Assembly (NCBI GenBank): GCA_030595125.1
Contig: JAUVDV010000001.1
Span: 1-64,000 of the forward strand
DNA: 64,000 nt
Direction of reading: 5' to 3'
Source of the DNA: Deltaproteobacteria bacterium
Lineage (GTDB): Bacteria > Myxococcota_A > Polyangia > JAAYKL01
The notes under the pieces are model-generated. The model was not told where the DNA came from. It made no database searches and saw only the letters and a program-made list of their open reading frames with translations. This document shows positions 34,889-43,795 of this stretch, in pieces; the stretch's first letter is position 1, and every line of letters starts with the position of its first letter. Both the position numbers and the translations under genes were made by a program.

Positions 34889-35283
34889 AGAAGTGTCACC
34901 ACCAGCTCCCGGTTCTTCCTTGGACCGTCGAAATCGCAGAAAAAAACATTCTGCCAGGTGGACAGAAGCAGCTCCCCGTTTTCGCAGGGTATGGTCTCCG
35001 AGGGACCCACAATGCCGGCCTTGATGTGTGCGTCCGCGTTTCCGTCGACAGCGTCGTGCAGCCATCCGCCGCTGGGAACGAGCCCGGTCAGGCAGTTGAT
35101 GATATCGGTTGTGATGTTGGGGTCCCAGTTTTCCTGGATCATCACGGCGGCGGTGGCGCCCTTCGCGTAAACCGCCATGAGCGAGGCGTCCGGGTGTTTT
35201 GCCGCGATGGAACGCAACTTGACGGTAACGTCCACCAGCTCCTGGTGACCCCTGGTTGCGAGGGTTACGATTTCTCGATGCAT
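34885..35283 (-). CDS. YjbQ/UPF0047-family protein (thiamine-phosphate synthase-like)
   Basis: 132 residues. The family signature is nearly complete: HDAVDGNADAHIKAGIVGPS, ETIPCENGELLLSTWQNVFFCDFDGPRKNRELVV, with a conserved His-Asp-Asn cluster. Family members have weak thiamine-phosphate synthase activity in vitro; the physiological role is not settled. Start ATG at 35283. Lies downstream of the PmbA/TldD pair on the same strand. Confidence 0.85.
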   Translation of the reverse strand: MHREIVTLATRGHQELVDVTVKLRSIAAKHPDASLMAVYAKGATAAVMIQENWDPNITTDIINCLTGLVPSGGWLHDAVDGNADAHIKAGIVGPSETIPCENGELLLSTWQNVFFCDFDGPRKNRELVVTLL

Positions 35284-35308
35284 GTTTTCACTCTCCCCAA
35301 ATGTGAAA

Positions 35309-36637
35309 CTATGCTCCCGAGCACTGCACGTCCTTGAACATCAGGGAGGGAGACCGGTTGGAGGAATGCATCCACGGATCGTTGCCTACCTCGGCAAGGT
35401 TCCCCCAGAACTTGAGGTGGTTGCCCGCCATGTTCATCTCGGACACCGGATGGACGATCTTGCCGTTCTCTACAAGGTGCCCCTTGATGCCCAGGGAGAA
35501 ATCACCCGTCGTCGAGTTGGAGTTTCCACCCAGAAAACTTGTGATGTAGATGCCCCGAGTCATCCCCTTGATCATCTCTTTTACGCTCTGATTGCCCGGC
35601 TGCCAGATCAAGTTGGACTTGGAAGATGTGGTGGGATCCACGCCGAGTTTGGAGGCGTAATAGGTGTCGAGGAAAAAGGTCTTGAGGACGCCCTTGTCGA
35701 AGATCGGCCGTCTGGTAGTGGACATGCCCTCGCCGTCCCACGCCGTGGAGGCGAGGCCCCGTTTGAGGTGTGGATCGCTATTGATAGTGAGCAGCTTCGA
35801 GCCGACCTCCTTGTCGATTTTGTCCTCGAGGAAGGAGCGCTTCTGCTGGATGGAGCTTCCCGACAGGGGTGACAGAAGGTGTCGCACAAAGGTTGGCACC
35901 ACCCGGTTCTCCATGATCACCTGGTACACGTCGGTCTTCACCTGTTTCGATCCGAGTTGATCCATGGCCCTCTTGAGGGCGCCTTCGCCGAGACTTTTTA
36001 TCTTTGGCAGATCGGCAAGGAATCTGGTCGATCCGTAGTCTACGCCCGAGGGCTTGCGATCTTTGGTGTCTCTGACGGAAGCCTCCACCCCCCGCGAGAA
36101 GGATGTGCCGGCCTCGGTGGCCTCGAAGCCGTTGGTGGCAAAGCCCACGGTTGTGCTCGAAGTGTCGCTCACCCAGGAAGTGGCCGAGACAATTTTTTTC
36201 GCTGTGTCACCCGCACGGACCGCCTCCTCGAGCTGACTTGCCTGCGCCAGGCGCTCTTCGGGTTTGATGTTTGACACCATTGGATCGCTGCGTTCCAGAT
36301 CATCTTTGGTCATCCCCTTGTAGCGGGATGGATCGGGCAGCTTGCGATGTTCGTCGACCGCCAGGTACTTGGTGGTAGCGACAGCGGTCTTCACGTAATC
36401 GTTTATGGCCTCGGTGCGAAGGTCGGACGTGGAGTTGCTGGAGTACCGTCCCTCCACATACAGATCGATGGACAGGCCCTGGCTTGTCGACTCGCGAATC
36501 CTGTCGAGTTTTCCGTCGCGCCACTCCAGGGTGACGTTCCGGGAACGGGACAGGAAGACACGCGCGTCCCTGGCGCCTGCTTTTTGGGCTATAAGGGCTG
36601 TGTTGCGAGCCAGCTCCATGAGATTCTTGTCAGCCAT
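35309..36637 (-). CDS. pmbA: PmbA-like TldD-partner protein
   Basis: 442 residues from the ATG at 36637, which follows AGGAGGTG (the longer frame to 36646 lacks it). Partner of TldD in a heterodimeric metalloprotease that matures peptides. Typical elements: SRSRNVTLEWRDGKLDRIRES, GVEASV, and C-terminal NSNSTTGDFSLGIKGHLVENGKIVHPVSEMNMAGN. It has no signal peptide, although its partner is Tat-exported. The reading frame overlaps the end of tldD by eight bases, so both are made from one transcript. Confidence 0.9.
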   Translation of the reverse strand: MADKNLMELARNTALIAQKAGARDARVFLSRSRNVTLEWRDGKLDRIRESTSQGLSIDLYVEGRYSSNSTSDLRTEAINDYVKTAVATTKYLAVDEHRKLPDPSRYKGMTKDDLERSDPMVSNIKPEERLAQASQLEEAVRAGDTAKKIVSATSWVSDTSSTTVGFATNGFEATEAGTSFSRGVEASVRDTKDRKPSGVDYGSTRFLADLPKIKSLGEGALKRAMDQLGSKQVKTDVYQVIMENRVVPTFVRHLLSPLSGSSIQQKRSFLEDKIDKEVGSKLLTINSDPHLKRGLASTAWDGEGMSTTRRPIFDKGVLKTFFLDTYYASKLGVDPTTSSKSNLIWQPGNQSVKEMIKGMTRGIYITSFLGGNSNSTTGDFSLGIKGHLVENGKIVHPVSEMNMAGNHLKFWGNLAEVGNDPWMHSSNRSPSLMFKDVQCSGA

Positions 36638-38204
36638 CGTTAACACCTCCTACGGAAATGCCGCCGCACTTCACGGTCGGTAAACCCATACCCACCGGAA
36701 CGCGCTGGCCGTCCTTGCCGCACATGCCGGCACCAACGTTCAACTCCATGTCGTTGCCCACCATCTCCACTTTTTCGAGCACCTCGGGTCCGAAGCCGAT
36801 GAGATTGGCGTCCTTGACCGGGCGACCGAGCTTGCCGTTTTCGATGACGTACCCGTTCTTGAGGTAGAAGCTGAAATCGCCGGAGCCGATACGCACCTGG
36901 CCGTTGGTGAAGGTCTCTGCGTAGATGCCCTTCTTCACGGAGGCGATGATATCCGCCGGTTTGTGTTGGCCGTCGATCATGTAGGTGTTGCGCATCCTCG
37001 GGACGGGCGGATACCGAAAGCTCTCCCGGCGGCCGTTACCCGTGGGCTTGACGCCGTAGTGGGCGGCCGAGATCCGGTCGTGCATGTAGCTCTTCAGAAT
37101 TCCGTTTTCCACAAGCACCGTACGCTGCGACTCGTTGCCCTCATCGTCGATGTTGAGGGATCCGCGCTCGTTGGGATTGGTGCCATCATCGATTATTGTG
37201 ACGAAGTCGGGCGCGATGGATTTGCCGATCCGGTTTGCGTATACCGACTTTCCCTTTCGGTTGAAGTCCGCCTCCATGCCGTGTCCGATGGCCTCGTGCA
37301 GCAGGATTCCCGAAAGGCCCGGAGCGAGCACCACCGGGTACTCGCCGGCCCGGGGTTGCTCGGCGTCGAAGAGGGTGACGGTGCGCTTCGCGGCAACGTT
37401 GGCCAGCCTGTCCATCGTTTCGTCGTTGTAATACTCAAATCCCGCGCGCTTGCCGAAGCTGTAGTAATTCTCTTCGCGTCGTTCCCCGTCCTGCGCAACG
37501 CAGGTCAGGTACGCGATGGTCATGGGCTGAGTGTCCTCCGAGATCTTCCCGTCGCTGTTGGCTACCATGATACGACTGGTGGAATCACCGGTGAAGACGC
37601 GCACCTTGATGATGCGCTTGTCGTAGGCCATGGCTGTCTTGTTGGCGCGCTCCAGCATCGGCATCTTTTGCTCGATGCCCACGTCGGTCCAGGGGATCTC
37701 GACGGTGTAGTATTGTGGAACGTCCACCCGACGGATGGCCTTGAGAAGCGGCGCGGCCGGGCCGTCGGCGATAACGGCGGCCGTCATGGCGGCAGAGGTC
37801 AGGGCCTCCACGCTCAGATCTTCTGTGAACGCGAACCCGGTTTGATCGCCCTTCAACACGCGAACACCGCAACCGAGCTTGATGTTGGAGTAGGCCTGGT
37901 TGACCTCACCGTCCTCGAGCCCCAGGTAGCTGGTAACCTTGTGCTGGAAAAAGAGATCGGCGTACTGGCCTCCCTTGCCCATTGCAGAGTTCAGCACCTT
38001 GCCGATGATCTGGTCGTCGACGCCGAAGCTTCGGAAGTACCCGCCGCTAGATGTGCCCGACAGATCCGCCGGACCCGTCGGTGGTGTCGCCGGTCCTCCA
38101 CAGCCGATGAGGAAGCTCGGGGCCATGGCGATGGTAGCGCCGGCTGCCGATGTGGCAAGGAACCTGCGCCGTGACCAGCCGTCATTGTTTATTCTGTTTA
38201 TCAT
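36630..38204 (-). CDS. tldD: TldD-type metalloprotease carrying a Tat lipoprotein signal
   Basis: 524 residues from the ATG at 38204 (GGAGGAG eight bases upstream). The N-terminus reads SRRRFLATSAAGATIAMAPS and then LIGC: a twin-arginine signal followed by a lipobox (Cys 35). The rest is a full TldD: zinc motif HEAIGHGMEAD (His 303, Glu 304, His 308), GYSGKS-like ANRIGKSIAPDFVTIIDDG, and the C-terminal GNGRRESFRYPPVPRMRNTYM block. TldD is normally cytoplasmic, so an exported lipoprotein form is unusual. Its partner PmbA lacks any signal and could be carried along by Tat as a folded complex. Confidence 0.9.
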   Translation of the reverse strand: MINRINNDGWSRRRFLATSAAGATIAMAPSFLIGCGGPATPPTGPADLSGTSSGGYFRSFGVDDQIIGKVLNSAMGKGGQYADLFFQHKVTSYLGLEDGEVNQAYSNIKLGCGVRVLKGDQTGFAFTEDLSVEALTSAAMTAAVIADGPAAPLLKAIRRVDVPQYYTVEIPWTDVGIEQKMPMLERANKTAMAYDKRIIKVRVFTGDSTSRIMVANSDGKISEDTQPMTIAYLTCVAQDGERREENYYSFGKRAGFEYYNDETMDRLANVAAKRTVTLFDAEQPRAGEYPVVLAPGLSGILLHEAIGHGMEADFNRKGKSVYANRIGKSIAPDFVTIIDDGTNPNERGSLNIDDEGNESQRTVLVENGILKSYMHDRISAAHYGVKPTGNGRRESFRYPPVPRMRNTYMIDGQHKPADIIASVKKGIYAETFTNGQVRIGSGDFSFYLKNGYVIENGKLGRPVKDANLIGFGPEVLEKVEMVGNDMELNVGAGMCGKDGQRVPVGMGLPTVKCGGISVGGVNDG

Positions 38205-38315
38205 GGACATCTCCTCCTTAGAGTCGCCGAAACGATCAAAGCAAAACATGTATTCCCTTATTTCTTACACGGCGAAGGGGAAGTTTACCACCCATCCAGA
38301 GCAGAGTTGCCCGGG

Positions 38316-38510
38316 CTAGCGAGCCTTGTGAGAGGAAACTCTGACAGATAGCTTGGAGATGCCGTAGAAAGACAATTGTGCTTCCTCCAACCAATCGGCC
38401 TCTAACGCCGGCTCCACCGACTCAAAAGACGACATCCTGGAAATGACCGAGGCAGGGAGCTTCGGCTCAGATGGTTCGCGCTCAATGACCATGATGTTCG
38501 TCTTTTTCAT
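38316..38510 (-). CDS. Small hypothetical protein
   Basis: 64 residues; ATG at 38510 with GGGAA upstream. No recognisable domain; composition is mildly acidic with a Ser-rich C-terminus. It lies between tldD and the SecY-like gene. Reported because the start signal and codon use look reasonable, but it could be chance. Confidence 0.35.
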   Translation of the reverse strand: MKKTNIMVIEREPSEPKLPASVISRMSSFESVEPALEADWLEEAQLSFYGISKLSVRVSSHKAR

Positions 38511-38645
38511 TTCCCTTGTTCTCGTTTTTCATACGATTCACAGGGCCTCAATATTCCAAATTTTCAGATCGCTACTGCTCTTTCTATTTGACTCGCAACC
38601 CCATCTACTCGGGGCATAATTCAGTGGTATGGTAGGGTCATCGAT

Positions 38646-40172
38646 ATGACCTATTGCCCCAATCCCGATTGCGAGCACAGAAAACTGACCGGGACACCCG
38701 CAGAATTTCGTTCCGATATGGACCGTTGCAATGAATGCGGAGCAGAGTTGGTCCAGGATGATCCGACCCCGAGTCGGGAACCCCGCAGGCCGTGGCCCCG
38801 TTCCCTCGAAAGACGGGTCGGGGTCACTTTTCTCATCGGCGGAGCGCTGCTGGCGGCATTCTGGCTACCGAGTCCGTTTCTCGATCTTGTGCCGTCTGTT
38901 TCGATGAGCGACAATTCTCTCGAAGAAACCATGCGACCCCTATCCCTGGGCGTACGGCCATTCATAGTCGCCTTCGTCCTTGTGGAACTGGTGGCGCTGA
39001 TCATCCCCGCTATCAGACGGCGACGGCTCACCAGCGTGATTGTCCGCAAACGGCTCTGGCTGGCGGCCTTGATCACGGGGGTTTGCCTGGCGCTGTTCCA
39101 GAGCTATGGAATCGCGACCTACCTGGAATCCGACCCCACTCTCGACCCGGGGTTCAAACCATTTGTCCCACTATTTTGCCTGACCCTGACCCTGGGGACC
39201 GTTTTGTTCGCCGTGGCCGCTCGCCTCATCGACCGATTCGGTGTGGGGGCCGGTTTCGGTGTGGTGCTGGCCGTGAACATCGTGGGAGACATACTCTATA
39301 GCCTCTCCATCGTGGTAGAAGCGCTCTTGTTGGGTCTGGTTACCGTCTTCTCGTTGTTGCTGGAACCGGTCCTCATCGTTGGGTTGATATTTGGGATTCA
39401 TCACTTCTTTCGCCTCGGAGATCGACTTACAGAGGGCCATGCCTTCACCCTGCCCACCTGCGGAACACTCCCGCTCGACGTTGGCCTCAAGCTGGCCATG
39501 TTGCTCGCCACGTTGAGCGCCTTCTTCTTGCTCACGCCTCTGGAAACCATGTCGTCGATGCTTGTCTCGGGAACAATCTGGAACACTGTATTCGTCACCG
39601 CTGTTGTTGTAGCTATCACCATGCCGGCAACGGCCCTTTTCTACTGGCGAAAGAGGAAATCGTTTGCAACAGGGCCGCATAGAAAACTATGGCGAAGGGC
39701 TCGCCTGCTCAGCGGCGCTTTTCTGATAGCCGTGGTTGTTGTGGACAACCTGGCCCGCGCTCACTCCCACCATCTCTGGTTGCTCCACGAAGTCTGGGTG
39801 CTGGTTATCTTTTACGCGCTGGTAGCCGACTGGCTCGCGGAGATCAGAATTCATAGACACCGGGATGCAAGGGAACCGTTCGTGGTCGGGGAGTACCAGG
39901 ACGTCAGCGACGCCCTTGCCGCCATGAATATATGCCGGGAGTCATCACCCGAGGAGTCATTTGTTGTCACCGGGTTGCGATTCCGTTCCTTCAACTACTT
40001 TTTCGCTCCGTACGTTCCCATGCGTCTGATAGCCACGAACCCGGTCCCCGCTCCCGAAACGGCCGACTCCACCGACGAGGAAGAGCGCGCATTGGGCTTC
40101 ACCGCCGCCGACGCAATCTCTCCTCACGATCCGAACGACAAGGATCCCTACTTACCTCCGCACAATTTATAG
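38646..40172 (+). CDS. Divergent SecY-like membrane protein with an N-terminal zinc ribbon
   Basis: 508 residues, about ten transmembrane helices. It opens with a zinc-ribbon-like CPNPDCEHR and CNECG pair (residues 4-34). Residues about 90-180 align by eye with SecY TM2-TM4: RPFIVAFVLVEL (SecY PYISASIIIQL), LALFQSYGIATYL (AIFQSIGIATGL), then LIDRFGVGAGFGVVLAVNIV ([20 protein letters not shown]). LPLDVGLKLAMLLATLSAFF fits SecY LPLKVNMAGVIPAIFAS. The C-terminal about 100 residues are soluble and unknown. It is too divergent to be the main SecY; a specialised paralogue is likely. It stands alone. Confidence 0.65.
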   Translation: MTYCPNPDCEHRKLTGTPAEFRSDMDRCNECGAELVQDDPTPSREPRRPWPRSLERRVGVTFLIGGALLAAFWLPSPFLDLVPSVSMSDNSLEETMRPLSLGVRPFIVAFVLVELVALIIPAIRRRRLTSVIVRKRLWLAALITGVCLALFQSYGIATYLESDPTLDPGFKPFVPLFCLTLTLGTVLFAVAARLIDRFGVGAGFGVVLAVNIVGDILYSLSIVVEALLLGLVTVFSLLLEPVLIVGLIFGIHHFFRLGDRLTEGHAFTLPTCGTLPLDVGLKLAMLLATLSAFFLLTPLETMSSMLVSGTIWNTVFVTAVVVAITMPATALFYWRKRKSFATGPHRKLWRRARLLSGAFLIAVVVVDNLARAHSHHLWLLHEVWVLVIFYALVADWLAEIRIHRHRDAREPFVVGEYQDVSDALAAMNICRESSPEESFVVTGLRFRSFNYFFAPYVPMRLIATNPVPAPETADSTDEEERALGFTAADAISPHDPNDKDPYLPPHNL

Positions 40173-40190
40173 TTCTGAAATGATCACACT

Positions 40191-40820
40191 TCACCGCACC
40201 AGGTAGGCGAACCGCTTGGCGCCGTCGAAGGGACGGGTTGTGTGGAATTCCCTCTCGACGATAGATCCTTGCGGAAGGTCTTTTTGCGAAAGGGTTTTGG
40301 ATGCAAGGACGTACACTGCCCCTTTTTCGCCAACGAGGCGACGTGCTCTTTGCAACCACAGATCAGCGGGCCACACCGCCTGCGCTACCGCGCCGTCCCA
40401 CCCGCCTTCGACCAGCTCCTCGTCTCTTGCCTGGATGACGTCGGTTTCAAGAGACATGCGATGGGTAACGTGCCTCAGGAAGGTCGCTCTGCGCGCCCGG
40501 GGCTCGACCAGGGTGACCTTAAGATGTTCAAATAAAATAGCGGCCGGAACACCGGGAAGCCCGCCGCCGGAACCCACGTCCACAAGAGATCCGGAGCCCT
40601 CGATCAACGGGATCAGCGTGAGCGCGTCGAACAGTGGACCTTTAAAAAACTCGGAGAGAGTGGAGGCGCCGGTGAGGTTGACTCTTCTGCTCCAGCGAAC
40701 GAGTTCGGCCCCGTAGTCGGTCAGGAGATCCCGTTCTCTTGCGCCGGCCGCGATCTCGAGATCGTCGAGGGTTTGAGACAGGATCTCCGATGCGTCGTGT
40801 TTGTCCGATGACTGACCCAT
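40191..40820 (-). CDS. rsmG: 16S rRNA 7-methylguanosine methyltransferase
   Basis: 209 residues from the ATG at 40820 (MGQSSDK); a longer open frame exists upstream without a family match. Methylates G527 of 16S rRNA with S-adenosylmethionine. Motifs: VRWSRRVNLTG, LVDVGSGGGLPGVPAAIL (SAM loop), VTLVEPRARRATFLRHV, VIQARDEE. rsmG (gidB) usually lies near the chromosomal origin, often with gidA and parAB; its presence here agrees with the nearby parS sites. Confidence 0.92.
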   Translation of the reverse strand: MGQSSDKHDASEILSQTLDDLEIAAGARERDLLTDYGAELVRWSRRVNLTGASTLSEFFKGPLFDALTLIPLIEGSGSLVDVGSGGGLPGVPAAILFEHLKVTLVEPRARRATFLRHVTHRMSLETDVIQARDEELVEGGWDGAVAQAVWPADLWLQRARRLVGEKGAVYVLASKTLSQKDLPQGSIVEREFHTTRPFDGAKRFAYLVR

Positions 40821-40839
40821 GGGGTCGAGCCTAGCATAT

Positions 40840-41997
40840 TCAGAAGCTCCAGCCGATGGGGAAGCTGGCCAGACACAGGGTGTTGTAGGCGTAAAACGCG
40901 ATGTAGACACCACCCTGTGCCACCGCGATGCTACACTCCCCGTGATGCTCCTCCTCCTCGGGATCGGCGCTCATGTCGCCGCAGCTCTCGCCGAGGGTCT
41001 CCACGGGGTGGTGCTCCCAGCTCCCTGAACGGTTGGTGGCGTAGCGGACGGTCTGGGACGCATACTCGTAGTAGGCGATGTGGACCGCCCCATTATCGTC
41101 GAGAGCAAGGTCGGAGCCGTGGCCATTCTCCCCGTCTGAGAGGAGGGTTTCACTCGCCCAATCACCGCCGGTGTTGGTTGTGTAGAACAGGCCGTATTTG
41201 TCGGCATAGGAGGGCCGGTGGAGAATGTGAACAGTGCCCTCCGCGTCCACGCCGATGGAGCTATTATTCCCGACGTTTTCCCGGTCGTCCACCACCGAGG
41301 TTTCCCAGTTTCCACCCGAAAGGACGCCGTAAACCAGTTGGTGGTCCGCCGCGACGCTGATGTGGGGTGTATTCCCGGTATCCACGGCGATGTCCACGTC
41401 GTAAGACGCCCACGCCCAGTCAATCCAGTCCTCCGATGACCAATCTCCGCTGGCGTTCGTGGCGTAATCTGAGCCGTCCCAGACCACGTAGGCGTAGTTG
41501 TTTCTGTCTACGGCAATAGCGTTCCAGCCGCCGCAGCCAGAGTCACCCGCACCGTGATCCAGCTCGGTTTTCGACCAGGAGCCCGATGCGTTGGTGGAGT
41601 AGTACAGGGCACCGGCTCCCCACAACCCGTCATTGAATACCGCGTGAAGGACACCTTCCCTGTCCACCGCGACATCCACCTCATCATCGCAGTTACCATC
41701 GTGGATCTTCGTCACTTCCCAGCCGTCCGGCCCGGCAGATGCCACGCGGATATCTTTCGACTCATCGCCCAGCACAGGATAGATCAGGTGCACCGTTGAA
41801 CTCGAGTCCACGGCGATCCCGTTGTACCAGCCGGCCGCTCCGTCACTCCCCACAGTGACGCTCTCGATGGTGAAGCTGTTCGGGGCGGATCCGCCATCGG
41901 GTTCCCCGGTGCACTTGTTGCACGCGACGCCGGCAACGAGAAGTGCAAGCGGGACGACCACCGACCATCTGCTGAACCGTGTCATCTCAAATTTCAT
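40840..41997 (-). CDS. Secreted lipoprotein-like protein with beta-propeller repeats
   Basis: 385 residues from the ATG at 41997, chosen because AGGGGG precedes it. The N-terminal hydrophobic stretch ends LLVAGVACNKC, a weak lipobox-like site. The body is built of repeated short blocks with Asp/Gly-rich turns, such as DRNNYAYVVWDGSDYAT, DTGNTPHISVA, DEGTVHILHRPSYADK and DDNGAVHIAYYEYAS, each with a VHIAYYE-like strand. This is the pattern of a BNR or lectin-like beta-propeller. Probably surface-attached; ligand unknown. Confidence 0.7.
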   Translation of the reverse strand: MKFEMTRFSRWSVVVPLALLVAGVACNKCTGEPDGGSAPNSFTIESVTVGSDGAAGWYNGIAVDSSSTVHLIYPVLGDESKDIRVASAGPDGWEVTKIHDGNCDDEVDVAVDREGVLHAVFNDGLWGAGALYYSTNASGSWSKTELDHGAGDSGCGGWNAIAVDRNNYAYVVWDGSDYATNASGDWSSEDWIDWAWASYDVDIAVDTGNTPHISVAADHQLVYGVLSGGNWETSVVDDRENVGNNSSIGVDAEGTVHILHRPSYADKYGLFYTTNTGGDWASETLLSDGENGHGSDLALDDNGAVHIAYYEYASQTVRYATNRSGSWEHHPVETLGESCGDMSADPEEEEHHGECSIAVAQGGVYIAFYAYNTLCLASFPIGWSF

Positions 41998-42137
41998 TGT
42001 CATCCCCCTTTGGCTTATAAAACCATTTTCTCCTACATTACTTCTCGATACAATGCTTTCTAGTGGAGCAATTTTTGTCGTCCGCGAGAAGCCGAGTTTT
42101 TCCGGCTGGGTGCGCGAATGAAAGAGGATACCAATCA

Positions 42138-42515
42138 ATGAACCAATGGCTTGCTATTGCGGTTGGCGGCGCCGTGGGCGCGGTCGGTCGATTCTGGATA
42201 TCCGATCTGATTGACTCAGGTTTCGGCAAGAACTTCCCCCATGGCACCCTGGTGGTAAACGTGGCGGGTTCCTTGTTGATGGGAATTCTGTATGTCCTGC
42301 TGGTGGAAAAACTCACCGCCGATCCGATTTGGCGCTCGTTCCTTATGGTTGGTCTGCTCGGCGCATTTACGACGTTCTCAACTTTTTCACTGGAAACATT
42401 GCAGTTGCTGGAAGCTGGTGCGCTATTGCGCGCCGGTCTGAATGTATTTGTCAGCGTTGCCAGTTGTCTTCTGGCCGTCTGGGCAGGGACGTTCGTCGGG
42501 CGACACCTGATATGA
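42138..42515 (+). CDS. crcB: Fluoride exporter CrcB/Fluc
   Basis: 125 residues from the ATG at 42138 (AAAGAGGA at 42121). Four hydrophobic helices. Family motifs: GGAVGAVGRFW, GTLVVNVAGSLLMG with the conserved Asn, and GLLGAFTTFSTFSLET. The two-fold dimer forms a fluoride channel. No fluoride riboswitch was found upstream. The next gene's start overlaps its stop by four bases (ATGA). Confidence 0.92.
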   Translation: MNQWLAIAVGGAVGAVGRFWISDLIDSGFGKNFPHGTLVVNVAGSLLMGILYVLLVEKLTADPIWRSFLMVGLLGAFTTFSTFSLETLQLLEAGALLRAGLNVFVSVASCLLAVWAGTFVGRHLI

Positions 42516-43774
42516 TTTTTGGCGGAAAAAAAACTGAACTCAAGGTTCTGTTTGTTGTGATGCTCGCCTGGGGCGCCGCGTCCGGTTGCGCCCCGAGCCT
42601 GGAACAGCGGGAGATCAACTCCGCCCGTGCGACCGAGGCGTTGAGGGACGGTCACTTCGAAGATGCCGAGTCCAGCGCAATGAAAGTGCTCGATGACGAC
42701 GCGGGCGATCCCTTCGCCGGTATTGTCGCCGCCATCTCCGTGTACAAACGGACCATGCACGATTTGTTCGTGGACGGGCAGACGGTCATCATCGGCGCCG
42801 TCGCGACCGGCAATTTGAACCAGCGATACCTGAAGGAGTCCCTCGACCGGGTAGCCGATGACCTGGCAAAGGTGGACAAGTTCCTCGACGCCGCAGCGAA
42901 CGAGCCCCGCGTTTCGCTGGAGATTTGCCTCGCCTGTTGGGAGGTGGACTGGAACCACAACGGGACCGTCGACGAGTTCGACGAGCATCTGATGGAGGTA
43001 GAACAGGACGCGTACGAGCGGGAGTACAGGCAGGGTGATCCCCGACGCAGGCCGACGTTCCGGTTCGATCATGGTGATGTTCTGTGGGCGAAAGCTTTCA
43101 TCTCGTTTCAGCGCGCGGCTGTCGATCTGATCCGGGCATTCGACTGGACGCAGATGGGCTACATGTTTCGCGGGGGTATCTTCGGGTCTCGTGGGGAGAC
43201 CCCGGAACGGATTCGATTCAAGCTGACATCGCCGGAGTTGGTGGCGAGCGCCAGGCAACAAATTCTGGAAGGTCTGGATTTGTCGGACGCTGCGCGGGAG
43301 GCGTACCTGAAGGAGACCGACGACGACCGGGAGTGGTTGCCCAACCCTAGCCAGAAGGACCACCCACTGCCGATGCCGGTGGACACGGCGCTCTACAATA
43401 CCTGGGAATCAGTAGTGGACGACGTGCGGCGTATCGTGCGCGGCGAGGAAGGGCTCAGCGTGGCCGAGCTGGCGCAGCTGGGAGATCACCAGTGGGATAA
43501 CCCGCCACGTGGATATCTGGACATCGGAAAGATGCTGTCGGAGCCCAGGGACATAGTCCTGGAAATCAAAACCCTCGACGAAATCGACGACCATTCTGAC
43601 AGGAAGACCCGCCGCCAGATGGAACGAGCCCTGAGGGTAATCCTCGGTGATTATTATGTGCGTCGTATCGCCCGCTCCCCGCTGCTGCGACGCGCAAAAC
43701 GAATGAAAAGAGAAGTGGAAGCGGGCAGGGAATCGATAGATCGCAAGCTCAGGTATCTCATCTGGATAAACTGA
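42512..43774 (+). CDS. Lipoprotein of unknown function
   Basis: 420 residues from the ATG at 42512, coupled to crcB through an ATGA overlap. Signal sequence with lipobox GAASGC (about residue 29). The first third is helical with TPR-like spacing (INSARATEALRDGHFEDAESSA); the rest is acidic and contains CLACWEVDWNHNGTVDEFDEHL, which has an EF-hand-like DxNxxGxxxxxE pattern that could bind Ca. Unknown role. Confidence 0.6.
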   Translation: MIFGGKKTELKVLFVVMLAWGAASGCAPSLEQREINSARATEALRDGHFEDAESSAMKVLDDDAGDPFAGIVAAISVYKRTMHDLFVDGQTVIIGAVATGNLNQRYLKESLDRVADDLAKVDKFLDAAANEPRVSLEICLACWEVDWNHNGTVDEFDEHLMEVEQDAYEREYRQGDPRRRPTFRFDHGDVLWAKAFISFQRAAVDLIRAFDWTQMGYMFRGGIFGSRGETPERIRFKLTSPELVASARQQILEGLDLSDAAREAYLKETDDDREWLPNPSQKDHPLPMPVDTALYNTWESVVDDVRRIVRGEEGLSVAELAQLGDHQWDNPPRGYLDIGKMLSEPRDIVLEIKTLDEIDDHSDRKTRRQMERALRVILGDYYVRRIARSPLLRRAKRMKREVEAGRESIDRKLRYLIWIN

Positions 43775-43795
43775 TCCCGCCACCCGGAGGTTCAC

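Noticed and set aside
36963-38174. A 403-codon frame opposite tldD
   Set aside because: Mirror frame of tldD; no start signal or recognisable domain.
42003-42137. Fluoride riboswitch before crcB
   Set aside because: Only a CTCCTAC stretch resembles the consensus; the GATGG and TGATGAC parts are missing, so it is not supported.
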